Under the pieces are notes generated by a model. That model saw only the letters and a program-made list of their open reading frames with translations, did not search any database and was not told the DNA's origin. This document shows positions 8,534 to 17,049 of a stretch of DNA of 64,000 bases, in pieces (the first letter of the stretch is position 1; each line of letters opens with the position of its first letter). The position numbers and the translations under genes are program-made. The DNA lies in assembly GCF_904424705.1 (NCBI RefSeq), contig NZ_CAJGBF010000005.1:1-64000 (forward strand), written 5' to 3'. Source of the DNA: Rossellomorea arthrocnemi (GTDB lineage Bacteria; Bacillota; Bacilli; Bacillales; Bacillaceae_B).

Positions 8534-10384
8534 GTGAAATTTTGTACTTTCTGCGGAAAGAAAATTCAAGGCAACACCTCCCACTGCAACAGCTGCGGGG
8601 CTAACATACACGGGAAAGAAACACACACCAAAAGAGTAGCCAGTATGCCTTCCCTTGCCTCTCTATCCTTAAAAACAAAAATCATCATCGGAGCCGCTAT
8701 ACTTTTCTTCATTGCCTGTATTTCGCTATATAAAGTGGGCGACACCCTAACAGATAAATCAAACCTGATGGCTGATTTCGAGGAACACTTAGAGACAGGC
8801 AATATCGATGAATTAGTCAGTATTCTTGATTCAAGAAAAGACTCTGAAAAAGTTACAAAGAAAAATGTTCAGGTCCTTCTTACCTATTTAAAAGAAAACC
8901 CGGACCAAAAAGAAGGCATGATAACCCAATTACATAACAATGTAAAAACCGCTGATGTCCATACAGTTAAAGCCCATGATGATCTTGAGTCTCCCAACCA
9001 GCTGATCACCTTTGAAAAAAGAGGGAAGAAGTTCCTGATTTACGACAATTATGATTTCATCATGGAGTCCGCTCCTATGAATGTTTACACAAATTACGAC
9101 GACCTTCGTTATTACGTCAACGGAAAAGAAATCAAACCTGAATCCGGAGAAGGCGGGAGTGTCAATTTCGGGACGTTCATACCTGGAACGTATAAAGTCA
9201 AGGCAGTCCTTACTTCCGATTTCGTGGAGTTGGAAAAGGAAGTCGATATTCAACATGTTGGACAAACAAATACGGACCTTTTCTTTGACATCGACTATAC
9301 AACGATCCATACGAATAGCGAAGGTGCCTCCGTGTGGGTGAACGGAAAGGATACCGGGATGAAGACCACAGAAGACAACACCGCTGAAATCGGCCCGGTT
9401 CTTACAGATGGTTCCATGAAGGTGCAAGTAAAGAAAGACATGCCTTTCGGGACAGTTCAATCCGATGTCCTGGCCATTGAGGACGATGTACTTGATGCGC
9501 CTTTGACGTTGAGCGACAAACAAAAAGATCAGGTCAAGGAAGGACTGAAACAATACTTCCTTAACCTTTCCAAAGCCCTTGCCTATCAAGATGAAAAGTA
9601 TCTTAAAGAGGAATCCAACGAAGTTTCCTCCTTTGTTTCTTCTTCCTTTCAAGAGTTAACGGGGGATGACTGGAAAACGTTCGGGTACATTACAGGCCTG
9701 GAAGTAGATTCAAAAGCCATATACCTGGAGGAAGTGGATGGTGAATGGCTGGCCACTCTACCGATCCACGCAGAATGGATGCAGGATTATGTGTATTCAG
9801 GAGACCCCATATCTCTGACAAAAGAGAGTGATGTGAGTAACTACTCTTTAAGCTATGCACCAAAAAGTAAAAAATGGAGTGTCGCCTCCTGGTCTTCCGC
9901 GTGGGATTTTGATGAAAGCAACGCTCAAAAGATCGATATCGATACCGCTGCACTGAAAAAGCAAATGGAGACTGCACCAGCCTTTAGTGTCATTTCTCAA
10001 AAACAAGTCAGTGATGATGTGGAATCCTTTGTTGAATCCTTTATTTCCAATGGCGTTCAAGCATATAACAATCGTGACTTTTCAATTCTATCAGATGATA
10101 TAGACTCATCTTCCGCCTATTCAAAAACGGTTAAAGACTATATCGACCACCTTGAGAAAAAAGGAATAACCGAGGACCTCGTCAACGTTGAAATCAAGAA
10201 AGTCGAACCATTGGAAGACGGCTCTTACTACGTTTACACAACGGAAGAATACAACATCTATTACAAAGACAACACAGGTAAATACAAAGCATTTGAAGGC
10301 AAGTACAAAATAACCTCTACAGATGATGCCTTAAAGATGTATGATCTGGTATCCACTGAGGAAGTGGATAGTAGGGATCTGTAA
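8534..10384 (+). CDS. TcaA/YvbJ-like zinc-ribbon membrane protein
   Basis: 616 residues from a GTG at 8534, after AAGAGGAGAAATC. A single zinc ribbon (Cys4, Cys7, Cys18, Cys21) and a short basic linker lead to one membrane helix at about residues 50-70 (KIIIGAAILFFIACISLYKV). A large extracytoplasmic part with repeated beta-rich modules follows, two of them starting VYTNYDDLRYYVNGKEI and IHTNSEGASVWVNGKD. The order ribbon-TM-repeat domains is that of TcaA (teicoplanin-response protein) and B. subtilis YvbJ. Two further C-terminal domains of about 120 residues each resemble NTF2-like folds. TcaA relatives affect cell-wall antibiotic sensitivity; the ligand here is unknown. Confidence 0.75.
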   Translation: MKFCTFCGKKIQGNTSHCNSCGANIHGKETHTKRVASMPSLASLSLKTKIIIGAAILFFIACISLYKVGDTLTDKSNLMADFEEHLETGNIDELVSILDSRKDSEKVTKKNVQVLLTYLKENPDQKEGMITQLHNNVKTADVHTVKAHDDLESPNQLITFEKRGKKFLIYDNYDFIMESAPMNVYTNYDDLRYYVNGKEIKPESGEGGSVNFGTFIPGTYKVKAVLTSDFVELEKEVDIQHVGQTNTDLFFDIDYTTIHTNSEGASVWVNGKDTGMKTTEDNTAEIGPVLTDGSMKVQVKKDMPFGTVQSDVLAIEDDVLDAPLTLSDKQKDQVKEGLKQYFLNLSKALAYQDEKYLKEESNEVSSFVSSSFQELTGDDWKTFGYITGLEVDSKAIYLEEVDGEWLATLPIHAEWMQDYVYSGDPISLTKESDVSNYSLSYAPKSKKWSVASWSSAWDFDESNAQKIDIDTAALKKQMETAPAFSVISQKQVSDDVESFVESFISNGVQAYNNRDFSILSDDIDSSSAYSKTVKDYIDHLEKKGITEDLVNVEIKKVEPLEDGSYYVYTTEEYNIYYKDNTGKYKAFEGKYKITSTDDALKMYDLVSTEEVDSRDL

Positions 10385-10398
10385 AGCATGGGGGGAAG

Positions 10399-10419
10399 GG
10401 AAGCACGAGAACCGTCCCC
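10399..10419. repeat. REP element, right arm only
   Basis: GAAGCACGAGAACCGTCCCC, with one change from the common arm, followed by GTGCTTC. It sits 15 bp after the TcaA-like gene. Confidence 0.75.
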
Positions 10420-10450
10420 GTGCTTCTGACAAAACCTAGATGCCAGCTAA

Positions 10451-10487
10451 AAAAGGTTTTGGGAGAAATGCTCTCCCAAAACCTTTT
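10451..10487. terminator. Bidirectional terminator between convergent genes
   Basis: AAAAGGTTTTGGGAGA (451-466) pairs perfectly with TCTCCCAAAACCTTTT (472-487). It serves the minus-strand glycosidase gene ending at 10491 and probably also the plus-strand TcaA-like gene. Confidence 0.9.
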
Positions 10488-10490
10488 AAT

Positions 10491-12851
10491 TTACTGCTGT
10501 TTTTCAAAATAATAATTCAACCACTTATGCACTTTTTCCATCTTCTCTACTATTCTATCCTTCACTATTGCATTTAATGTTTCAAAAGAGTTGATCAACT
10601 CAACAGCCTTTTCAATCTCTTCCTCAACTTTCTCTTTCTTAAGAGACTGATCCGGCCGCTCCATCATCTTCTCCCACTTGCGGAGATTATTCTCAAGCTC
10701 TTTTCCTTCTTCTTTATTAATCGCTCCCTTTGGAATATAGATGGACGCCGTCTGTTCCTTCAACTGCTTGACAGTGGCTTGAACTGCCGCTTTCGGATTT
10801 TCTCCAGGATTCACAGCCGTATTTCTCCACGGCCCTTTCCCCAATGCGTCTACAGACGGGGCACTGGCCTGACCGAAGGCGAACATGTTCACACCTGAGG
10901 TTCCATGACCCGCAGCGAGTACATCGTTCACCGCAGCTTTTTCACCCAGGTGGTGATAGAACGAATAGATTCCCGTATAATACATCATCGACGACGGGGT
11001 CAGTTTTTTACTGGCGATGACCGTGGATTGGATGCTGTTAAAATCATGTCCGTATGCCTGAGGGATGACGCCATCAATGTCCTCGACCCAATCGCTGATC
11101 AGGACGGCCTCTGCCCCCGGTTCAGGAGTGGCCGTCACCATGAAGGCAGGATTGATGTCTTTACTCTGCACATGGAGCTGGTCGACAAACGTGTTTTCCT
11201 GTTCACGCAGCCAATTCTCCCACTCTTCCCATAACTCATCGGACTCCTCCAAATCCTTTGGATCGACTCCGAATTCCTTTTCGAAACGTTCACGGTTCGA
11301 GGCACTGAATCCATAACTCTGATCAAACGGATGGTGCGGGTAACGCATATAGTCGATATTCACACCTGTGATCTTATAGTCCTCTTGCTGTTCTTTATAA
11401 ATATCCAGCATAAAGTCCTGAACGTCAGGATTTGCGATGTCCAGCCAGTAATAGTTACTGCTGGAATCACTTCCCGGGGTGCCCGGCTCATCATTTCGCT
11501 GTACCGCGCTCCATTCAGGATACTTCTTGAACTGTGACGGCAAACCAAGGCTGCTGTGGCCGATCATGAAACCATCCGTCCAAGATTGAATCGTGATCCC
11601 CCGCTTCTTCCCTTCTTCGATAAAGGCTTTCAGTATATCCGAACCGTATTTCCCATAGTCCTGATTGGCGAAGTTCGGGTGCTGTTTTGGCAGACCGTAG
11701 GCTTCCATCGTGTCACTCGGGAAAATCGTGTATCCCCAGAAGGTGGTTTCGAGATAAAGAGAGTTGAAGCCTGCTTCTTCCATCCGGTCCAGAGTCGTGA
11801 TGACGTCATTCAGATCCTTCTCTTCAGGTCGATACCAGATGGCTCTCTGCTCTCCTACTTCAGAAGGAAGGGAATAATAGTACGCGTCGTAGGAAGCCTG
11901 CGTCGCTTCTTCCGTATATTCCAATGCCTTTTGAGGATCTTCACTCTGGATGTCTCCTGCTTTTTTCAAAAGCTCTTCAGCTTCCTTTACAGAAGCATGT
12001 GCTTTCTTGAACTCTGCAGCAATATAATTTTCCTCAGCTTGGGCGATGCTTTGCTTCGCTTCCTGCAAGGTTTGTTCACTTTTAAAAATATAGGTGGATG
12101 CGTCGCGGATCAATTCGATATTGCCGTCCGCATCATACTCTACATTCATCCCAATCTCTGCTTTTTTCAAATATTCCGCTTCGGTTCCGTGACCGCTTAC
12201 GACAAATCCGTTGGACGGGATGCTACTGTCCCCTCCGCCGATTTTCGTGACCACTCCATCGGTTACGGTGATTTCATAACCATATGGGTTCGTTCCCGTA
12301 CTTGAACCAAAGGCAGGTGTATAAAGGAGTAACTGGTTGGCTCCACGATTACCGGGAAACGGTGCTCCTTCAGGGTTGGATTCATCGGTAGGGTCGATAT
12401 CGTCTAATGTATTGGCATAGGTCCTTTCAACCGGTTCATTGATTGAAACCGCCTCTCCCTTTTCCAGGCTCTTCAGGAAACCCATGATCTCATCTGTCGT
12501 TTGCGGTCCCGTTGAAAGAACGATCCCGTCTTCAGGAATGGCGCTGTCCCCCTGTCCAGACGAAACAACATGATAACGGTTCCCTTCATCCTTCTTAAGA
12601 ATTACCTCATATGATGACCCATTTGTTTCGGTAAAATAACTGAACGTCGGATCAAACACGACAAGCTTATTCGTATTGTTACGGTCATTTTCTGCATTGA
12701 CGATGATGCTGATTCCGTCCTCATCCACAACCTTCGTCGCTTCCCCTTCGCCCGCTTCCGCAGTGAGGGCTGGGGCTTGAAAAGCCGGAACTGTCAGTGC
12801 GAGGGCCAGTGCTGACATTGTCATTTTCTTTCCGATTAACCACTTTTTCAT
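10491..12851 (-). CDS. Secreted GHL10-type (DUF187/YngK-like) glycosyl hydrolase
   Basis: 786 residues from the ATG at 12851 (TGGAGGT upstream); the longer start at 12893 is not supported. A Sec signal peptide is clear (KKWLIGKKMTMSALALALTV...AEAGEGE). Two related beta modules follow (about residues 40-130 and 145-235, with NKLVVFDPTFSYFTETNG and NQLLLYTPAFGSSTGTNPYG). Then come a helical linker (240-325) and a GHL10-type catalytic barrel from about 330 (EVGEQRAIWYRPEE, NSLYLETTFWG, GVNIDYMRYPHH, DWVEDIDGVIPQAY) and a helical C-terminal tail. Relatives cleave bacterial surface glycans, for example MurNAc-containing ones; the substrate here is unproven. A cre-like box upstream and hairpins on both sides suggest its own transcript within the sugar locus. 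Confidence 0.85.
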   Translation of the reverse strand: MKKWLIGKKMTMSALALALTVPAFQAPALTAEAGEGEATKVVDEDGISIIVNAENDRNNTNKLVVFDPTFSYFTETNGSSYEVILKKDEGNRYHVVSSGQGDSAIPEDGIVLSTGPQTTDEIMGFLKSLEKGEAVSINEPVERTYANTLDDIDPTDESNPEGAPFPGNRGANQLLLYTPAFGSSTGTNPYGYEITVTDGVVTKIGGGDSSIPSNGFVVSGHGTEAEYLKKAEIGMNVEYDADGNIELIRDASTYIFKSEQTLQEAKQSIAQAEENYIAAEFKKAHASVKEAEELLKKAGDIQSEDPQKALEYTEEATQASYDAYYYSLPSEVGEQRAIWYRPEEKDLNDVITTLDRMEEAGFNSLYLETTFWGYTIFPSDTMEAYGLPKQHPNFANQDYGKYGSDILKAFIEEGKKRGITIQSWTDGFMIGHSSLGLPSQFKKYPEWSAVQRNDEPGTPGSDSSSNYYWLDIANPDVQDFMLDIYKEQQEDYKITGVNIDYMRYPHHPFDQSYGFSASNRERFEKEFGVDPKDLEESDELWEEWENWLREQENTFVDQLHVQSKDINPAFMVTATPEPGAEAVLISDWVEDIDGVIPQAYGHDFNSIQSTVIASKKLTPSSMMYYTGIYSFYHHLGEKAAVNDVLAAGHGTSGVNMFAFGQASAPSVDALGKGPWRNTAVNPGENPKAAVQATVKQLKEQTASIYIPKGAINKEEGKELENNLRKWEKMMERPDQSLKKEKVEEEIEKAVELINSFETLNAIVKDRIVEKMEKVHKWLNYYFEKQQ

Positions 12852-12878
12852 AGAGTACCTCCATATAATCGTTTTATA

Positions 12879-12892
12879 TGTATGCGCTATCA
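12879..12892. promoter_or_regulatory. cre-like CcpA box upstream of the GHL10 gene
   Basis: TGTATGCGCTATCA is near-palindromic and matches the cre consensus at about 12 of 14 positions. It is 28 bp before the start codon, near the probable promoter, so it would suit carbon catabolite repression. Confidence 0.45.
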
Positions 12893-13034
12893 TGTTGTGG
12901 CAGTTTTATTCTATCATAATTTTCCGAATAAAAGGAATACTTCTTCATAATAGATAATTAAAATGGATATATTCTTCACTATTAGACAAAGCAAACGTCG
13001 ATTTCTAGACCTATTGACTTATAAAACATTCGGA

Positions 13035-13059
13035 AAGATCCCCTGCAAAAAGGGATCTT
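13035..13059 (-). terminator. Hairpin after the FAD oxidoreductase gene
   Basis: AAGATCCC (035-042) pairs with GGGATCTT (052-059). On the minus strand only a short T stretch follows, so it is a possible weak terminator at the end of the long sugar operon. Confidence 0.55.
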
Positions 13060-13061
13060 CT

Positions 13062-14621
13062 CTAAATCGCCCCGATCTCAGGCCACTTCAATTCAATCCC
13101 TTCCTCAACAAGCAGTGCCTGAAACTCTCGCAACAACGCTTGGTCCTCCCTCACGTCACGTGGCAGGACCCCTTTCTCAATGGCAAAAGCCGCAAGGTAC
13201 CCTGCCGACTCCCCAATATTCCATTCCACCGGATGCACCCTGAAGCAGCCGTTCGTAATATGGGTAGACCCGATATTCTTACACGCTGGAAGCACATTGT
13301 TCACCCGAACCGGCAACAAAGCCCCCATGGGAATCTCAAACGGATAACTCTCAGCATAAAAAAATGTATTCGTCTCCGTCGTCGGATGCAAATCGATCCG
13401 GTAACAGCCGATCCCCACAGAATCCTCCACCTGTTTGATACCGTCCCTCGTATTGGCATTGATGTCTTCTTCGACTACCGTCGAAACGGCTTTGATTCTT
13501 CTGGATTCGCGGATATAGGGATACTTTGCGAGACCATCCTCCGTCCCGAGAATATCCCCCCGTAACCGCAGTCCAGGGTACCCGTTGCCCCCATCCGGCC
13601 TCGGCGCTTCCGTCTGCAGCCAATACAGCAGGGAAAGACTCAGTTGCTTCGATTCATGGATGTGCTTTTCCCGGTCTTCCTCACTTACATCAATGATCGA
13701 ACCCCTCCAATAATCGTTTTGCGGCCAGTTGATCAGGGAGATATCCCCTTCATAGGTTCCCTCCACAAATAGCTTCGGGTCCACAATCCTGCGATAATCC
13801 CACAGCCCCCAAAGATCTTCATGATGAAACATCGCAAATTCCTTCGAACCACCCGTATGGGCATCTGGCGCAAACCAGCTTAACTGCTTATGCTGTAAAA
13901 ACGGAGCCTGATATTCTTTCCAGAACTCATATTGTTCAGGCTTTTCAATGACAAAATTTCCACCTTCTACATAATCCACTGCGAACACATACGTGAATGA
14001 CTGCATATCCTGCGACCTTGCTTCTTCCGGCGCATGCAGCTCGCCCGTATCTTTTTTCGCTTCTGCCCCTGTGACGTATTCCACTCCTGCCAACGGCAAA
14101 AGCTCTCCGGTTTCAGTCGCATCGAGATAATACTGTCCCTGCAGTTTCTTGAAACGCCCGTCCGCGTGCTGAACGGTGACAGATCGAACATCGTCTCCAT
14201 CAACGTCCGCACCGGTCACTTTATAATCGGTAAAAATTTGTAACCTCCCGCTGCTCGTAAACGGAATCAGCATTTCCTGAAGCACGGCAAGGGCCACTTT
14301 CGGTTCATGGCAGAGCCTGCTGACCCATCCCTTTCCTGGATTCAGCCGCTCATCCCGCCTCGCCTCTTCCTTAAGGGGATAGTGACGACGGTAGTACTCC
14401 CGTACCCGGTTACGGAAATCACGGTACGTTCTTGTGCAGCCAAACTGCTCGATCCACTGGTGCTCATCCGGAGGGACCGCCTGACTCGTCAGCTGTCCGC
14501 CAATCCAATCGGTCTCCTCTGTCATGATCACTTTTTTCCCTCGTTTGGATGCGGCGAGTGCAGCCGTACATCCTCCGATTCCGCCACCGATGATGATGAC
14601 GTCTGCTTGTAAGGTCTCCAT
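13062..14621 (-). CDS. FAD-dependent oxidoreductase (FAD_oxidored type)
   Basis: 519 residues from the ATG at 14621 with GGGGTGGAG upstream; a GTG four codons earlier is possible. The N-terminus is a classic FAD-binding Rossmann motif (ADVIIIGGGIGGCTAALAASKRGKKVIMTEE). The family signature WIGGQLTSQAVPPDEH follows, and a GxxDATETGELLPLAGVEYVTG segment near residue 170. The C-terminus carries a second FAD contact (CKNIGSTHITNGCFRVHPVEWNIGESAG). Family members are common in polysaccharide-use loci of Bacillota and Bacteroidota, but the substrate is usually unknown; oxidation of a sugar or sugar acid is a guess. It lies at the 3' end of the mannoside operon, behind the decayed ROK gene. Confidence 0.85.
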   Translation of the reverse strand: METLQADVIIIGGGIGGCTAALAASKRGKKVIMTEETDWIGGQLTSQAVPPDEHQWIEQFGCTRTYRDFRNRVREYYRRHYPLKEEARRDERLNPGKGWVSRLCHEPKVALAVLQEMLIPFTSSGRLQIFTDYKVTGADVDGDDVRSVTVQHADGRFKKLQGQYYLDATETGELLPLAGVEYVTGAEAKKDTGELHAPEEARSQDMQSFTYVFAVDYVEGGNFVIEKPEQYEFWKEYQAPFLQHKQLSWFAPDAHTGGSKEFAMFHHEDLWGLWDYRRIVDPKLFVEGTYEGDISLINWPQNDYWRGSIIDVSEEDREKHIHESKQLSLSLLYWLQTEAPRPDGGNGYPGLRLRGDILGTEDGLAKYPYIRESRRIKAVSTVVEEDINANTRDGIKQVEDSVGIGCYRIDLHPTTETNTFFYAESYPFEIPMGALLPVRVNNVLPACKNIGSTHITNGCFRVHPVEWNIGESAGYLAAFAIEKGVLPRDVREDQALLREFQALLVEEGIELKWPEIGAI

Positions 14622-14651
14622 CAATTTCTCCACCCCTTTCTCAAAAAAAAA

Positions 14652-15532
14652 CTAACCGATGAATCCTGCCCCGATCACCCCTGATTTGCATCCAAGCATT
14701 GCAGGGACGATCTGGACGAGTTCTTTCAATTCCGGATATACATACTCTTTCACTTTTGCCCTTAACGGATGGAGAATCTGCTCTTCCGCACTCATTACGC
14801 CCTCGCCCAATACGAAGACTTCAGGATTGATGGCATGAGTGAGATTGGCGATTGCCATGGCCAGGTAATCCACAGCTTCATCAATAATGACCTGGGCCGC
14901 TTCATTTCTATTACGCGCTTCGTTGAACACGGCTTCGGACCCACCGGGGATCCCTTTTGATTCTCCGGCTGCTCCAATAGCCGTTCCGCTTGCCAAACTT
15001 TTAAGTGCCCCAGAATTAATGAAGGGTGCTTCCGTCCATTCGGTACGACAATCATATTGCCAACCTCTCCGGCATACCATTTGCCCCTTGAAATACCTTC
15101 CCGTTAATGACAAATCCACCACCGACGCCTGTGCTTACCGTCAGATAATAGACACTTTCATATCCGGCCCCTGCTCCAAGTTTCGCTTCAGCAACCACCG
15201 CCACATTCGCGTCATTATCCACTTTCACGGGTAATTCAAAATACCCCTTGACAATCGACGCCAAAGGAATTCGTTCTCAACCGGGTAAGTTAGGCGGAGA
15301 AAGAATCGTGCCGGATTTCGCATCCAGGGGCTCGGGACAACCAATCCCGATGCCGAGCAACTCACCGTCCCCTTTCACCTTTTCAATGAGTGGAAGGGTT
15401 GGCGATGACCTTCAATGGTTCTACATGAACCTCCGTCTTCTCTTTGGCTTCTTTCAGGATACTGCCTTTGTCATCAAGGAGTGCGGCACGCAAATTTGTT
15501 CCGACTAAGTCCACCCCGAGACGTAAAGTCAT
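14652..15532 (-). pseudogene. Decayed ROK-family sugar kinase
   Basis: Translating the minus strand in pieces gives a whole ROK protein. From the ATG at 15532 come an N-terminal TLRLGVDLVGTNLRAALLDD, then (after a frameshift near 15400) GIGIGCPEPLDAKSG and an in-frame stop after SPPNLPG. Next are VDNDANVAVVAEAKLGAG and STGVGGGFVINGKVF, and after further frameshifts near 15060 the C-terminal half ending VIGAGFIG. At least three frameshifts and one stop make it non-functional. The CxCGxxGCxE zinc motif is not visible. The start overlaps the stop of the DUF4127 gene (ATGA), so it was once translationally coupled. A second, intact ROK gene in the same operon may have made it dispensable. Neighbouring genes are intact, which argues against poor sequencing. 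Confidence 0.85.
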
Positions 15533-17049
15533 GACTCAACATCTCTGCCTATACCGATTTCGAACGTCCTGTCCCAAGGCAGGTAAATGTCCTCCAGTGA
15601 AAAATGGAGTTGGTGTCGATCCAGGAAATCAGAAGCCTCCCTACGGAACATTTCCGTCACTTGGCTCAACAGCTCTTCCCGGCTGACAGCCGACTCATCT
15701 ACTACAGCCCGCACCTCATGACGAACAACCGACTGATACACATAATCGTCCAATAATCGAAGGGTGATTTCAGCCAGCATTCTTTCCTTTACCTCCGCTT
15801 CCGGCAGGGAAGGCTTCTGCTTCTGAAGATGAACCATGGCGGCCTGTGCCACGACCGTACCCAACGTGTTCCCCGCTGTATTCCAGCCTGCAAATCCGGC
15901 AAGCTCACTCACCTTGATCTCGGACAACAACTGGGGCAGCATGCGGGCATCGACTCCGTTGGCATAGGCCGTATCCGCCACCGCCACAAACTTATCCAGA
16001 CGAAGGTAATGAGAGATGCGCTTGATCCACTCCCCTATATTCCGATGAGGGGTGTCGACTTCCCCCAGGTATTTTTGCAGTGCCAGATCTCCCTGACGTT
16101 TCCCCGGTACATTGACCGCGAACACAATATCCGCTTCCCCGGCGTGATGAACCGTGTAGCCGCCAAAAGCAAAAATCTGCCCCTTCACCGATTCGCAGAT
16201 CGGACGGTCTTCATACATGGCCGTTGATAACGCACCGGTTTCACCGCTGTATATCGGGAAAAACGTAGGGAACCTGACGTTTTCAAGCTGATAAATCATC
16301 TTCGCTACAAGGGTATTGGCGACTTCATCCGCTCCCGGATAAATGAATACACGCTTAAATAGCTTCCGCTCATATACTTTCCTTGAAAGGTCTTCCTGCT
16401 CCCCGATGTTCAGCCCATACTCGGACGTATCATCCTGAGGGAATACCAGTACATCCAGTGTTTGATCTTCCACCATATCCAACAGGGTAACGTTCACACG
16501 ATAGTTTTTCAGTCTGGTTGATAGGTAGTCTTCCAAAACCTCTGACGGGATCCGATTCCTGAGATCCTGAACGTTTCGATTGGATTCCTCACACCCTGTT
16601 TTCTCAAACCGGTGAATATGGAAGGAGTATTCCCACAGCTCGACTCCGTAATCACTCCAGTATTCCTTCTCTTCCTCATTGACGTAGTTATTGGAGATAC
16701 GCATGGTGGAACTGAAGGCCATCAGAGCTTTGTCGGGATACTTTTCTTTTAATGAACGGAGGGTCCCGATGCGCTGTTTAATGGTCTCCTCTCCATCAGT
16801 ACAAACCCGTGAAGGAACCAGTCCTCCATATCCCAGCATGTCGACGGAAAGGACAAATCCATCCACATCAGGAGCTACTTCCCAGATCCACTTTTCCAAA
16901 CCCTCTATATCCCCGGGTTTTTTCAAAAAGCCGAGGAGGTCTTTAGGCGGAAGCAGCACTTCCCAATTTCCGATCGAGGCGATCCGCCTTGGAAGCTCCC
17001 TTGTCACCGGTCTCCCATCCACAGGCAGGAGGGCAATCTTTCTATTCAT
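15529..17049 (-). CDS. DUF4127 family protein
   Basis: 506 residues, ATG at 17049 with AAGGAGGAAACAAGC upstream, overlapping the mannosidase gene by 8 bp. The N-terminus IALLPVDGRPVTRELPRRIA, DGFVLSVDMLGYGGLVPSR near residue 70 and later SSTMRISNNYVNEEEKEYW match the DUF4127 family. There is no signal peptide or membrane segment, so it is cytoplasmic. The catalytic role of the family is not established. The repeated company of glycosidases, sugar importers and ROK kinases suggests a step in degradation of an unusual glycoside. Confidence 0.85.
   Translation of the reverse strand: MNRKIALLPVDGRPVTRELPRRIASIGNWEVLLPPKDLLGFLKKPGDIEGLEKWIWEVAPDVDGFVLSVDMLGYGGLVPSRVCTDGEETIKQRIGTLRSLKEKYPDKALMAFSSTMRISNNYVNEEEKEYWSDYGVELWEYSFHIHRFEKTGCEESNRNVQDLRNRIPSEVLEDYLSTRLKNYRVNVTLLDMVEDQTLDVLVFPQDDTSEYGLNIGEQEDLSRKVYERKLFKRVFIYPGADEVANTLVAKMIYQLENVRFPTFFPIYSGETGALSTAMYEDRPICESVKGQIFAFGGYTVHHAGEADIVFAVNVPGKRQGDLALQKYLGEVDTPHRNIGEWIKRISHYLRLDKFVAVADTAYANGVDARMLPQLLSEIKVSELAGFAGWNTAGNTLGTVVAQAAMVHLQKQKPSLPEAEVKERMLAEITLRLLDDYVYQSVVRHEVRAVVDESAVSREELLSQVTEMFRREASDFLDRHQLHFSLEDIYLPWDRTFEIGIGRDVES

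Noticed and set aside
8930..9652. Long minus-strand frame (240 codons) opposite the TcaA-like gene
   Set aside because: It is the antisense shadow of a well-supported gene, has no ribosome binding site and no family resemblance.
11556..12305. 249-codon plus-strand frame within the GHL10 gene
   Set aside because: Antisense shadow of a clear secreted hydrolase; composition is unlike a real protein.
12963..13565. 200-codon plus-strand frame
   Set aside because: Mostly antisense to the FAD oxidoreductase; no translation signal.
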